Notes under the pieces: generated by a model
The model's input: the letters and a program-made list of their open reading frames with translations, nothing else
What the model was told of the DNA's origin: nothing
The model's database searches: none
Program-made: the position numbers and the translations under genes
DNA from: Gammaproteobacteria bacterium
GTDB taxonomy: Bacteria; Pseudomonadota; Gammaproteobacteria; Immundisolibacterales; Immundisolibacteraceae
NCBI GenBank assembly: GCA_003645395.1
Contig: QNFC01000008.1
Span: 1 to 21,722 of the forward strand
Length of the DNA stretch: 21,722 bases
Direction of reading: 5' to 3'
Shown here: in pieces, positions 15,051 to 21,722 of the stretch
Layout: every line of letters begins with the position of its first letter
Position numbering within the stretch: the first letter of the stretch is position 1

Positions 15051-16253
15051 ATGCCGATACTCAATTACATTGCAATAGACGCTCACGGCAAACGCCGCAA
15101 GGGTCGCCTCAGCGTTGCCAACGAGGCAGACCTGGAAGCACGGCTGGTAATGATGGACTTAAGCCTGGTCTCATCTAAAGAAGAGAAACTCAGCAAGCGC
15201 GCAGGCCGACGGGGCGTGAGCCGAAAAGACTTGATTAACCTCTGCTTTCATCTCGAACAGCTGATCCGCGCCGGCGTACCGTTGCTCGAAGGAATCGAGG
15301 ATATTCAGCAGAGCACTGAGAACCGCAGCCTGAAAATTATTCTCGCCGCTATCATCGCCGACCTTCAGGGTGGGAAATTGTTCTCAGAAGCGCTTGAGGC
15401 CTACCCAGCAGTGTTCGACAAGGTGTTCATAACTTTAGTGCAGGCCGGCGAAACCACAGGCGGCCTGGCAGATATATTTGCCGAGCTAACCCGCTCGATC
15501 AAGTGGCGTGACGAACTGATTGCCAAAACAAAACAACTGCTGATGTACCCGGCCATTGTGTCGCTGGTGATGTTTGGTTCCATCGGTTTCATGTTCGGTT
15601 ATCTGGTACCGCAGCTGGTCGATTTTCTAATCAACATGGGCCAGACCCTGCCGATACAGACACGCATATTGATCGCTATCTCTGATTTTTTTGTTGCCTG
15701 GTGGTGGGCTCTGTTTGGTTTGCCACCACTCATTATTCTGGCCACTTTATTTGCAGCTAAACATAATCCGCAGGTTCGTTATCGTCTTGACCAGCTAAAG
15801 ATTTCTATCTGGGTGGTCGGACCTATCCTCTACAAAATCATGCTCGCCCGCATGAGCAACACCCTGGCAATGATGTACTCAGCAGGCATTCCTATTATTG
15901 AATCGATCCGTATGAACCGCGAGATCAGCAATAACCTGGTAGTCGAGGCCGCTCTGGACCAAATTGCTGACTCAATCTCACAGGGGACCCAAATCACCGC
16001 CGCTTTCTCGCAGGCAGGTATTTTTTCGCCGTTGGTAATCCGCATGATCAAAATTGGCGAAACCACCGGCGCACTCGATCACTCATTAAAAAATGTCAGT
16101 TATTTTTATGACCGTGAAGTCGATCAAGACGTCAACCGACTACAAGCCATGATTGAACCGGCGTTAATAGTGGTGCTCGGGGGCATGCTTGGGTTCGTGA
16201 TTATCTCTGTACTTGGGCCGGTCTACGACATGCTCGGAAACCTGGATATTTAA
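15051..16253 (+). CDS. mshG: MshG/GspF-type inner-membrane platform protein
   Basis: A 400-residue polytopic protein that forms the inner-membrane platform on which the assembly ATPase acts. The order is a cytoplasmic N-terminal part (MPILNYIAIDAHGKRRKGRL), a first T2SSF domain (about 55-180, LCFHLEQLIRAGVPLLEGIE and LVQAGETTGGLADIF), then hydrophobic helices near 165-190 and 205-240. The second T2SSF domain follows (about 260-385, LARMSNTLAMMYSAGIPIIE and MIKIGETTGALDHSL), and a last helix near 370-392. The repeated QAGE/KIGE-TTG motifs are diagnostic. The length of 400 is standard. The ATG at 15051 follows the mshE stop by 21 nt and has no recognisable Shine-Dalgarno, so translation is probably coupled to mshE. 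The next gene starts within 5 nt of its stop. Confidence 0.92.
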   Translation: MPILNYIAIDAHGKRRKGRLSVANEADLEARLVMMDLSLVSSKEEKLSKRAGRRGVSRKDLINLCFHLEQLIRAGVPLLEGIEDIQQSTENRSLKIILAAIIADLQGGKLFSEALEAYPAVFDKVFITLVQAGETTGGLADIFAELTRSIKWRDELIAKTKQLLMYPAIVSLVMFGSIGFMFGYLVPQLVDFLINMGQTLPIQTRILIAISDFFVAWWWALFGLPPLIILATLFAAKHNPQVRYRLDQLKISIWVVGPILYKIMLARMSNTLAMMYSAGIPIIESIRMNREISNNLVVEAALDQIADSISQGTQITAAFSQAGIFSPLVIRMIKIGETTGALDHSLKNVSYFYDREVDQDVNRLQAMIEPALIVVLGGMLGFVIISVLGPVYDMLGNLDI

Positions 16254-16257
16254 CGTG

Positions 16258-17865
16258 ATGACAGAGAACCTGGTCCTGCAGGTATTCGCTGAAAGCGCAA
16301 TACTGCAACAATGGCGAGGCCGCCGGCTTACACAGGAATGGAATTTTTCCAGTCCCGAGCAGAGTCGTGATCAATTAACAGAAATCATCGCTAACAACCC
16401 GAATTCTCCGGTCACCTTGGTGATAGACACGGCCGATGAGGAATTGCGGACCGCGCTGATACCAAAAATCATGGGCAGTGCCCGTAGCCTGCTGCAGCAG
16501 CGGACACTGCTGCAGGCATTTCCTAATGAGGAATTTCGTGCGCTGGCATCTCAGGGCACAGTACGTGGCGAGCGTCGGGATGAGCAACTGCTGCTGATAG
16601 CGATTACTCAAAGCGAACTGCTGAAAAGCTGGTTGAACATCATGCAGGAACAGAACGCCCTGGTGCAGAAGGTGACCACAGCCTCGATGGTGCTCGCGCA
16701 GCTCACTAAACTGCTAGGCGGGAAAAATGAGTATGAACTGGTCATCTATCAACACCGCGAAAACGGTTTGCGCCAGCTTTTTTTACATAACGGCCAGCTA
16801 GGCCTCAGTCGTCTGTCAATTCCCCTGGAGATCGACCAGACTGTTGTCGATCAGTGTCTAACGGAAACCACCAACACTCACCAATATCTGAAGAATTCCA
16901 AAGTGATACCGCTCGACGCCACGCTCACCCTGCGCGTCCTTCATCATGATCATATGGTGGCAGAACTCACCACAGGACTCGAGGAGCTGCCCCAGGCTGA
17001 GCTGCAACTCATCGGCTTCAGCCAGTTAGCCAGGCAGTTTTCTTTAACACTGCCCGATACAAACCTTCGAGCAGAACATTTTCTCGGTTGGGTGGCATCC
17101 AGCCGTCAGCATAAATTGATGGACTTTGCGCCCACTACTGTAACGAGCCAACACCGTCGCTTTTTACATAGCCGCTGGACGGTCTACGCTGCAACTGTCG
17201 CCACCATCGCGATGTTGATCTGGTCAACAACCGAACTGTTTGCGGTATGGGAAATATCCAGGCGCGCTGACGAACAACAGATGTTACTGACGCGCTGGCA
17301 ACAATTGGAGCAGGACGCCCTCGCCAACACCATTCCCACCGATGCGCCACCGTTAACAATGAAACAGGCGACCGAACTTGTTCACCACCTCACTGCCGAG
17401 CGACGTTTTCCGCAAATGGCTTTACGCGAGGTGGCAGGAGCTTTGGCAGCAAGCCCCGAACTACGCTTTCGTAAAATCGAATGGGCTGTTGGTGATAACG
17501 CGCTTACGAATTACCACGAAGAAACACCAGCAGTAGATGAATTTGACGCATTTACGGAAAAACCTGATATGACGCCCGCCAAATTCACCCGCGAAACACT
17601 GTTTCTCGAACTACAAATAGAGCCGTTCAGCGGCGATTACCTGGCGGCCCAACAGCAGGCAAAACTAACCGCAGACGCGCTCAAAAAAATACCAGTTGTG
17701 CGTAGCGTCGAAATGGTCAGCGCGCCACTGAATGTCAATTCCCCAACTGATTTCAGTGAACGGATCGCTCTGGTCAACGACTCAAAAAACAGGCCCCTGG
17801 AAGCACGGTTCCAGCTCGTGCTCACCCTCGACAGCTCATCACCAGCTCCAGTAAGCAGCCAATGA
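16258..17865 (+). CDS. MshI/GspL-like protein: PilM-like domain fused to PilN-like domain
   Basis: A 535-residue bitopic protein that fits the inner-membrane alignment complex of type IV pili. Residues 1-290 look like a degenerate actin-fold PilM or GspL cytoplasmic domain (MTENLVLQVFAESAILQQWR, then ELVIYQHRENGLRQLFLHNG). A DFAP segment (289-292) precedes a single membrane helix (308-328). The periplasmic part begins with a coiled coil (330-352) and ends with a PilN-like region (AERRFPQMALREVAGALAAS). Several MSHA loci instead carry separate PilM- and PilN-like genes, so this is a fusion like GspL. The start is ATG 16258 or GTG 16255; both are in frame and GGA lies 8 nt before the GTG. I see no intact nucleotide-binding signature, as in GspL. 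Assignment rests on architecture and gene order (next genes PilO- and PilP-like). Confidence 0.75.
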   Translation: MTENLVLQVFAESAILQQWRGRRLTQEWNFSSPEQSRDQLTEIIANNPNSPVTLVIDTADEELRTALIPKIMGSARSLLQQRTLLQAFPNEEFRALASQGTVRGERRDEQLLLIAITQSELLKSWLNIMQEQNALVQKVTTASMVLAQLTKLLGGKNEYELVIYQHRENGLRQLFLHNGQLGLSRLSIPLEIDQTVVDQCLTETTNTHQYLKNSKVIPLDATLTLRVLHHDHMVAELTTGLEELPQAELQLIGFSQLARQFSLTLPDTNLRAEHFLGWVASSRQHKLMDFAPTTVTSQHRRFLHSRWTVYAATVATIAMLIWSTTELFAVWEISRRADEQQMLLTRWQQLEQDALANTIPTDAPPLTMKQATELVHHLTAERRFPQMALREVAGALAASPELRFRKIEWAVGDNALTNYHEETPAVDEFDAFTEKPDMTPAKFTRETLFLELQIEPFSGDYLAAQQQAKLTADALKKIPVVRSVEMVSAPLNVNSPTDFSERIALVNDSKNRPLEARFQLVLTLDSSSPAPVSSQ

Positions 17866-17891
17866 AATCACTCTCGGGGCTCTTCTGTTGA
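17862..17891 (+). CDS. Nine-codon leader minigene before the PilO-like gene
   Basis: An ATG at 17862 overlaps the stop of the preceding gene (ATGA) and opens the reading frame MKSLSGLFC, which ends in TGA at 17889-17891. That TGA overlaps the TTG start of the PilO-like gene (TTGA). The arrangement would hand ribosomes from one gene to the next by two successive overlaps. It could equally be the remnant of the original PilO-like N-terminus after a single-base change. Confidence 0.4.
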   Translation: MKSLSGLFC

Positions 17892-18529
17892 TAAAGACAA
17901 CATTCAACCGACAGGATCGACTTGGCCGGGCATTCATAAAAGCTGCGATCATTCTGGGTTTTGGTCTGATAGTCACGCTAGGGACCTGGCAATTCAGAGC
18001 ATCCGCTACCGCCGAAGAGATCACCCATCAACGGCAAATGAATTACCTGCGCGACGAAGTCGCAAGGATCAGACGTGACCGCGAGTGGACCGAAGCGTAC
18101 CAGCCCAACTACGAAAAAATGGTTGCTAACGGCCTGGTCGGCGAAGAGAGCCGCCTCGAGTGGCGCGCGATGATCGTCAACCTTGCACGCCGGCTGAAGC
18201 TGTCAGACGTCAAAATGACTCTCAGTCCAAAAAAAAGCCGAACAGATTCAGCTGACGTCTTTACTGACCAGAACACTCCCATCCAGGTGAGCAGCTACGA
18301 ATCACAAATGGCGCTAGATTTAACCCTGTTTCACGCCCTTGACCTGCTATCTCTACTCGATGAGCTGGATCAATCAACCACCGCGATTTTAATGCCCCTG
18401 CGTTGTCAGATGTCTCTGGACCAGGATCCGTTTTTCCTTGGCGCGATACCGTTAATCAAGTCCCACTGCGACCTTAGTTGGGTCACCGTTAACCCCACAC
18501 CGCCGGTAATTGTCGATGAATACTACTAA
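17888..18529 (+). CDS. PilO/MshJ-like inner-membrane alignment protein
   Basis: A 213-residue bitopic protein: short basic N-terminus, one membrane helix (17-35), a coiled segment rich in Arg and Glu (40-75), and a periplasmic domain. This is the architecture of PilO, GspM and MshJ, which dimerise with PilN or GspL to align the pilus machine. Sequence identity to named families is too low for me to assert by eye; position between the PilM-PilN fusion and a PilP-like gene supports it. The start is a TTG at 17888 with only GGGG (17876-17879) upstream. The next in-frame ATG would delete the membrane helix, so the TTG is needed. An out-of-frame nine-codon reading frame begins at the stop of the preceding gene and ends on this TTG. 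A run of eight A at 18229-18236 lies inside the gene. It overlaps the next gene by 14 nt. Confidence 0.68.
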   Translation: MIKTTFNRQDRLGRAFIKAAIILGFGLIVTLGTWQFRASATAEEITHQRQMNYLRDEVARIRRDREWTEAYQPNYEKMVANGLVGEESRLEWRAMIVNLARRLKLSDVKMTLSPKKSRTDSADVFTDQNTPIQVSSYESQMALDLTLFHALDLLSLLDELDQSTTAILMPLRCQMSLDQDPFFLGAIPLIKSHCDLSWVTVNPTPPVIVDEYY

Positions 18530-19028
18530 CTGGCGAACTAGCGGAGTGTTGGCCTTCGCATTGGCGCTATTAACCGCCTTGCCGCTAATGGCAGACGATG
18601 CACCGCTTGCCCGCCTGTTTTACTCACCCCAGGAACGCGTGCGACTGGATATGGCTCGACATTCCGATGCTGAAGGACCACCTCCGGCTACCAGTCCGGG
18701 CGTAACCACAAAAAAAATCACCCTCAACGGCATTATCGAAAAACGCGGTGGTGGATTACATGCCTGGCTCAACGGCAAAAACATTGACTCTGGCGAACTG
18801 AGGATTTCAGTTAGCATCGGCCGACGACTTACCGCAGAGCAACAGTTGCCACTACGCCTGCCAGGTGGATTAACCGCGACGCCTAAAGTGGGTCAGATGG
18901 TCAATCTCGCCACCGGCGAGCTGATCGAGGGCTACCAGCAGACAAAAGCTACTAGCCCCGAAGAGGTAACAACTGAAGAAGGTTCTAGCGACATCGAGGG
19001 CGGGGTCGGTGAAGCTGAACCGGGTTAA
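18516..19028 (+). CDS. PilP/MshK-like periplasmic protein
   Basis: A 170-residue exported protein. The N-terminus MNTTNWRTSGVLAFALALLT is a Sec signal peptide with likely cleavage after PLMA (near residue 25). The mature part has a beta-rich core: KKITLNGIIEKRGGGLHAWL, NGKNIDSGEL, then LPGGLTATPKVGQMVNLATG. This matches the way PilP, GspC and MshK proteins present a small HR-like domain that contacts the secretin. The C-terminal 25 residues are acidic and disordered (EEVTTEEGSSDIEGGVGEAE). The ATG at 18516 lies within the end of the PilO-like gene; a TTG at 18510 is an alternative two codons upstream. The next gene starts inside its 3' end with a 20-nt overlap. MSHA context makes MshK the best guess; it lacks a lipobox, unlike classic PilP. 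Confidence 0.68.
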   Translation: MNTTNWRTSGVLAFALALLTALPLMADDAPLARLFYSPQERVRLDMARHSDAEGPPPATSPGVTTKKITLNGIIEKRGGGLHAWLNGKNIDSGELRISVSIGRRLTAEQQLPLRLPGGLTATPKVGQMVNLATGELIEGYQQTKATSPEEVTTEEGSSDIEGGVGEAEPG

Positions 19029-20472
19029 CTCACCCCGCCACCAACAGGGCGTGGTGCTGATAATCATGTTCACGATATTAATTATCGCTGGCATGGCATT
19101 GGTAATCAGCGGCCTTAATCAGGGCTCTAGCCGCCTTAAAAACCAGCGGCAAACATCCGAAGCCCTCGCCAAAGCCAAAGCGACCCTGCTCAGTCGCGCG
19201 ATTTACCTCGGTTACAAAGACAATAACGATCCAGGTTACTACTCACTGCCGTGCCCGGACAGAAGCGTAAACCCGATCGCCGAAGGTGGCGCCGACAGCA
19301 GCTGCGGTGGTGCGCACGCAACGACTATTGGCCGTTTACCATGGCGTTCGCTTGGATTACCCCCAATATTCGACGGTAATGGCGAGTGCCTCTGGTATGT
19401 GCTCGCAGGCAACCACAACAACTCCAAAATCAATAACAACAACACGCTCTTCAATCGCGATACCAACGGTCAATTGGAAATTCGTAACATTGCCAATCAA
19501 ATTTTGGCCGGTGATCAACCAGAAAACAGAGCTATAGCAGCCATTATCGCCCCGGGCGACGCGATACCAGGGCAAAGTCGCAATGCCCTCTCTAGCGGGG
19601 TCGACCATTGCGGCGGCAACTACAATGCCAGCAACTATCTCGACACCGCTAACGGCATTAACAACGCAACTCCCTCTGCCGTTGCCAACGCTGTCACGAA
19701 ACTGGTCACTACACATAAACCCGAAGAGAGTTTTAATGATCAAATAATCTGGATCACCCGTCAGGAACTAGCGGATGCCTTTACCGAACGGGCAACCTAC
19801 CCGGACAAAAATGGCCGCACCTTTAACGATAAAATAGATAACCTTATGGTCGGTGTCGCGGCTTGCCTCAAGACCTATGCTGACGCGGATCCGCAAGGGC
19901 TCCACCGGCTGCCGTGGGCAGCACCAATAGCTTTGAACAACTATAGTCAGGAACGCGACTACGACGATCAAAGCAACACACATTTCGGCCGATTACCCTA
20001 CAGCACGGCTGCCAGTCGAATCGATAGCGGTGGAAATTTACTGTCAGAACTATTTTTGGGTTGCATAACGCCGAACAGTGAAATTGAAAACTACCATCGC
20101 AACTGGAAGGACCATCTGTTTTACGTAGTTGCAGGGAGCCACACACCGGATCAGACACCACCACCTAATTGCAGCACTGGCAACTGCCTAACAGCCAACG
20201 GAAACAGTGGGCAGCAATATGCAGCCATCATTCTCTTCGCCGAACGTAGGGTATCCGGAAACACGCGCAATGCGCCACAACCTTCCAGCGACACTGACAC
20301 CAAACGGCTTCTTTCCAGTTACTTAGAAGGCGTCAACGCTACCAATTTCCCCGATGCTGGCGGAAGCGGCGATTATCAGACTACCGGCGGAACCGGTTTT
20401 AACGACCGACTCTACTGCATATCTTCCAGCGACCTGATTATGGGTAACCCGATGATCAACAGATGCCCGTGA
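19009..20472 (+). CDS. Large PilX/MshP-like minor pilin-type protein with LPCPD domain
   Basis: A 487-residue protein with a pilin-like N-terminus: a basic start, then HQQGVVLIIMFTILIIAGMA (11-30), a PilX/GspK/MshP-type helix with no Glu at +5. The body carries LPCPD (80-84), GRLPWRSLGL (108-117) and FDGNGECLWYVLAG (121-134), and again KDHLFYVVAGSH further on. These segments also mark the prepilin that follows. Ten cysteines lie in the exported part, enough for five disulfides; Asn-rich repeats occur at about 136-146. The start is a GTG at 19009 overlapping the MshK-like gene by 20 nt, with GGGCGGGG just upstream. It may cap the pilus tip, as large minor pilins do, or be an adhesin; both are inference. 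At 487 residues it is far longer than MshP or PilX themselves. Confidence 0.75.
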   Translation: MKLNRVNSPRHQQGVVLIIMFTILIIAGMALVISGLNQGSSRLKNQRQTSEALAKAKATLLSRAIYLGYKDNNDPGYYSLPCPDRSVNPIAEGGADSSCGGAHATTIGRLPWRSLGLPPIFDGNGECLWYVLAGNHNNSKINNNNTLFNRDTNGQLEIRNIANQILAGDQPENRAIAAIIAPGDAIPGQSRNALSSGVDHCGGNYNASNYLDTANGINNATPSAVANAVTKLVTTHKPEESFNDQIIWITRQELADAFTERATYPDKNGRTFNDKIDNLMVGVAACLKTYADADPQGLHRLPWAAPIALNNYSQERDYDDQSNTHFGRLPYSTAASRIDSGGNLLSELFLGCITPNSEIENYHRNWKDHLFYVVAGSHTPDQTPPPNCSTGNCLTANGNSGQQYAAIILFAERRVSGNTRNAPQPSSDTDTKRLLSSYLEGVNATNFPDAGGSGDYQTTGGTGFNDRLYCISSSDLIMGNPMINRCP

Positions 20473-20486
20473 ACCTGGAACTACCG

Positions 20487-21206
20487 ATGACAAAAAAAGC
20501 CCCCCTGGACCATGGTAAACACGGATTTTCACTCATCGAAATGTCCATTGTGCTGATCATCATCGGTCTACTTCTCGGTGGTTTGCTCACTCCGCTGGGA
20601 ACCCAGCAGGAAATGCGCAACATCAAAGAGACTCAGCAGATTCTTGATGAAACCCTGCTGGCGATATACGGCTACGCCTACAGTAACGGCGGCCAACTCC
20701 CCTGCCCGGATATAAATGGCGACGGCCTGGAAGACAGCGCCGGCAACTGCACCCGTAGGGAAGGCGATATCCCCTGGGCAACATTAGGTAACGTCGGCGG
20801 GGACAGTTTTCGTGGTAATCGCCTCGGGTATCGAATCGACGCCACACTGACTAACCACGCTACTATTTTTTGTGACACGACGAATCCGGCAACTATGGCT
20901 ATTTGCACGGACACCACCTGCGCAACACGACTAACAAGTGTCGCTGCTTTAGCCCTATGGTCCCATGGCAAAAACGGCTTTGGTGCAACGAATGCACAGG
21001 GCGGCACAAACACAGCGCCAATCTCCGCGGATGAAAACACTAATATTCACACTAATAATGACACCCTGCCGGCCAACGATAGATTCGTGAAACGCACACG
21101 TACCGATGAATCGTCTGCAGCCGGTGAATTCGATGACATGGTTGAATACGTAACAGACGTGCTCCTATGCGCCAAAATGGTGGAGGCGGGGGTTATCTCC
21201 CCTTAG
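20487..21206 (+). CDS. Type IV prepilin with LPCPD domain, last gene of the msh operon
   Basis: A 239-residue prepilin. The leader is 13 residues and basic, with cleavage at G13/F14 in GFSLIEMS and Glu18 as the +5 glutamate. The helix IVLIIIGLLLGGLL follows (21-34). The exported domain has QLPCPDINGDG (70-80), GDIPWATLGN (93-102), NRLGYRI (111-117) and a late EFDDMVEYV. The LPCPD/IPW pattern is shared with the protein encoded just upstream. Five or more cysteines suggest disulfides. I chose the ATG at 20487, 14 nt after the preceding stop, with GGAA 6 nt upstream; an in-frame ATG at 20463 overlaps the previous gene and would lengthen the leader to 21 residues. As the only prepilin with a canonical peptidase site in the operon, it may be the MshA- or MshC/D-equivalent. 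Confidence 0.85.
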   Translation: MTKKAPLDHGKHGFSLIEMSIVLIIIGLLLGGLLTPLGTQQEMRNIKETQQILDETLLAIYGYAYSNGGQLPCPDINGDGLEDSAGNCTRREGDIPWATLGNVGGDSFRGNRLGYRIDATLTNHATIFCDTTNPATMAICTDTTCATRLTSVAALALWSHGKNGFGATNAQGGTNTAPISADENTNIHTNNDTLPANDRFVKRTRTDESSAAGEFDDMVEYVTDVLLCAKMVEAGVISP

Positions 21207-21389
21207 CAATTAAATCGTAACCCAGACCGTACAGCAGCACATTTCAACCTGACTACATGAAACAGAATTACGAACAACCCTTGAATTATTCAGCATCAAT
21301 CTCCATGTGTTCGAGTGGTCACACAAGCCCTTTTGCTAGGGTTTGGCTGAGTCAAACCTCAAGGTTATTCGGGTATACTCACGAACATT
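21207..21389 (+). promoter_or_regulatory. Intergenic region with tRNA promoter
   Basis: A 183-nt gap between the pilin operon and the tRNA. A good -10 box TATACT lies at 21374-21379, placing the start near 21386, just before the tRNA. The matching -35 is poor at normal spacing (GTCAAA at 21351-21356). An inverted repeat GGTTTG/CAAACC (21340-21345 and 21353-21358, 7-nt loop) could end the msh message but has no T-run. Confidence 0.5.
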
Positions 21390-21474
<85 letters not shown>

Positions 21475-21515
21475 GTACTTAACTTCCCTAACCGATAATT
21501 TGGAAACGCGAGCCC

Positions 21516-21722
21516 TTGGACGTACAAACCGACGTAGAAAGCACTCTTGAAGACAAAGGCGGCCTCAGCCGTAGTCTGCACATTACTATTCCTGTCGATA
21601 CCGTGGACGAGCAAATAAACAGCCGCTTACGTTCACTCGCCCACACCACCAAAATCAACGGTTTCCGCCCGGGAAAAATCCCGCTAAAGGTAATCCGCAA
21701 CCGATTTTTGGCACAGGTTGAG
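21516..21722 (+). CDS. tig: Trigger factor, N-terminal part (cut by window edge)
   Basis: The first 69 codons of trigger factor, the ribosome-bound chaperone and prolyl isomerase that meets nascent chains at the exit tunnel. The signature NGFRPGKIP, which docks to the ribosome, is present at residues 48-56, preceded by RSLHITIPVDTVDEQINSRL as expected for the N-terminal domain. The start is a TTG at 21516 with TGGAA about 11 nt upstream; the following residues DVQTDVESTLEDKGGLSRSL are slightly longer than the common MQVSVETTSGLERRL opening. A tRNA-Leu directly before tig is a familiar gammaproteobacterial arrangement, with clpP and clpX expected further on. The frame is open to the right edge of the window. 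Confidence 0.93.
   Translation, partial: MDVQTDVESTLEDKGGLSRSLHITIPVDTVDEQINSRLRSLAHTTKINGFRPGKIPLKVIRNRFLAQVE

Noticed and set aside
18229..18236. A8 run in the PilO-like gene as a programmed frameshift or phase-variation site
   Set aside because: The reading frame continues normally on both sides and no overlapping alternative frame of useful length follows.

Overview
The window looks like a chromosomal stretch from a Gram-negative gammaproteobacterium. It is dense in genes and of moderate G+C. Three things point there: a secretin-based MSHA-type pilus locus, a molybdate-binding ModA, and a tRNA-Leu placed directly before tig (trigger factor), a layout I recall from gammaproteobacteria such as Pseudomonas. 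I cannot name the genus. Non-ATG starts are common: well-supported TTG or GTG starts occur in at least five genes.

Left flank (1-1934): the 5' part of modA on the minus strand, cut by the window edge, and a divergent YhbW-like flavin monooxygenase (883-1881). A perfect bidirectional terminator (1903-1934) separates this housekeeping block from the pilus region.

Pilin and sensory/transport block (1955-8277): a minus-strand type IV prepilin stands alone behind a plausible sigma-54 promoter. Next, also on the minus strand, come a membrane-anchored helical-repeat protein and an ABC-2 permease. Divergent from the permease runs a plus-strand operon: a polytopic histidine kinase, the ABC ATPase that probably pairs with the permease, and an NtrC-type sigma-54 activator with an intact GAFTGA loop. 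A pilus-linked ABC transporter beside a two-component system recalls Myxococcus xanthus PilS/PilR with PilG/H/I. The kinase and regulator also resemble the PrsK/PrsR pair of PEP-CTERM/exosortase systems.

Pilus machine (8309-21206): MshM-like ATPase, a 771-nt gene-free gap, then a tight plus-strand run: MshL secretin, MshN TPR protein, MshE assembly ATPase, MshG platform protein, a PilM-PilN fusion (MshI/GspL-like), PilO/MshJ-like, PilP/MshK-like, a large PilX/MshP-like cysteine-rich protein and a second prepilin. Most junctions overlap or nearly touch, so one transcript is likely. No retraction ATPase or prepilin peptidase lies in the window.

Right flank (21390-21722): tRNA-Leu(UAG) and the first 69 codons of tig.

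Working model (inference): the kinase senses a membrane or envelope signal. The sigma-54 activator then drives the pilin at 1955-2620 and perhaps the msh operon. The ABC transporter with its anchored partner supports pilus assembly or feeds the kinase. The main points to follow up are the split ABC transporter tied to the two-component system, the sigma-54 pilin promoter, the altered c-di-GMP motifs in MshE, and the long leader before mshL.
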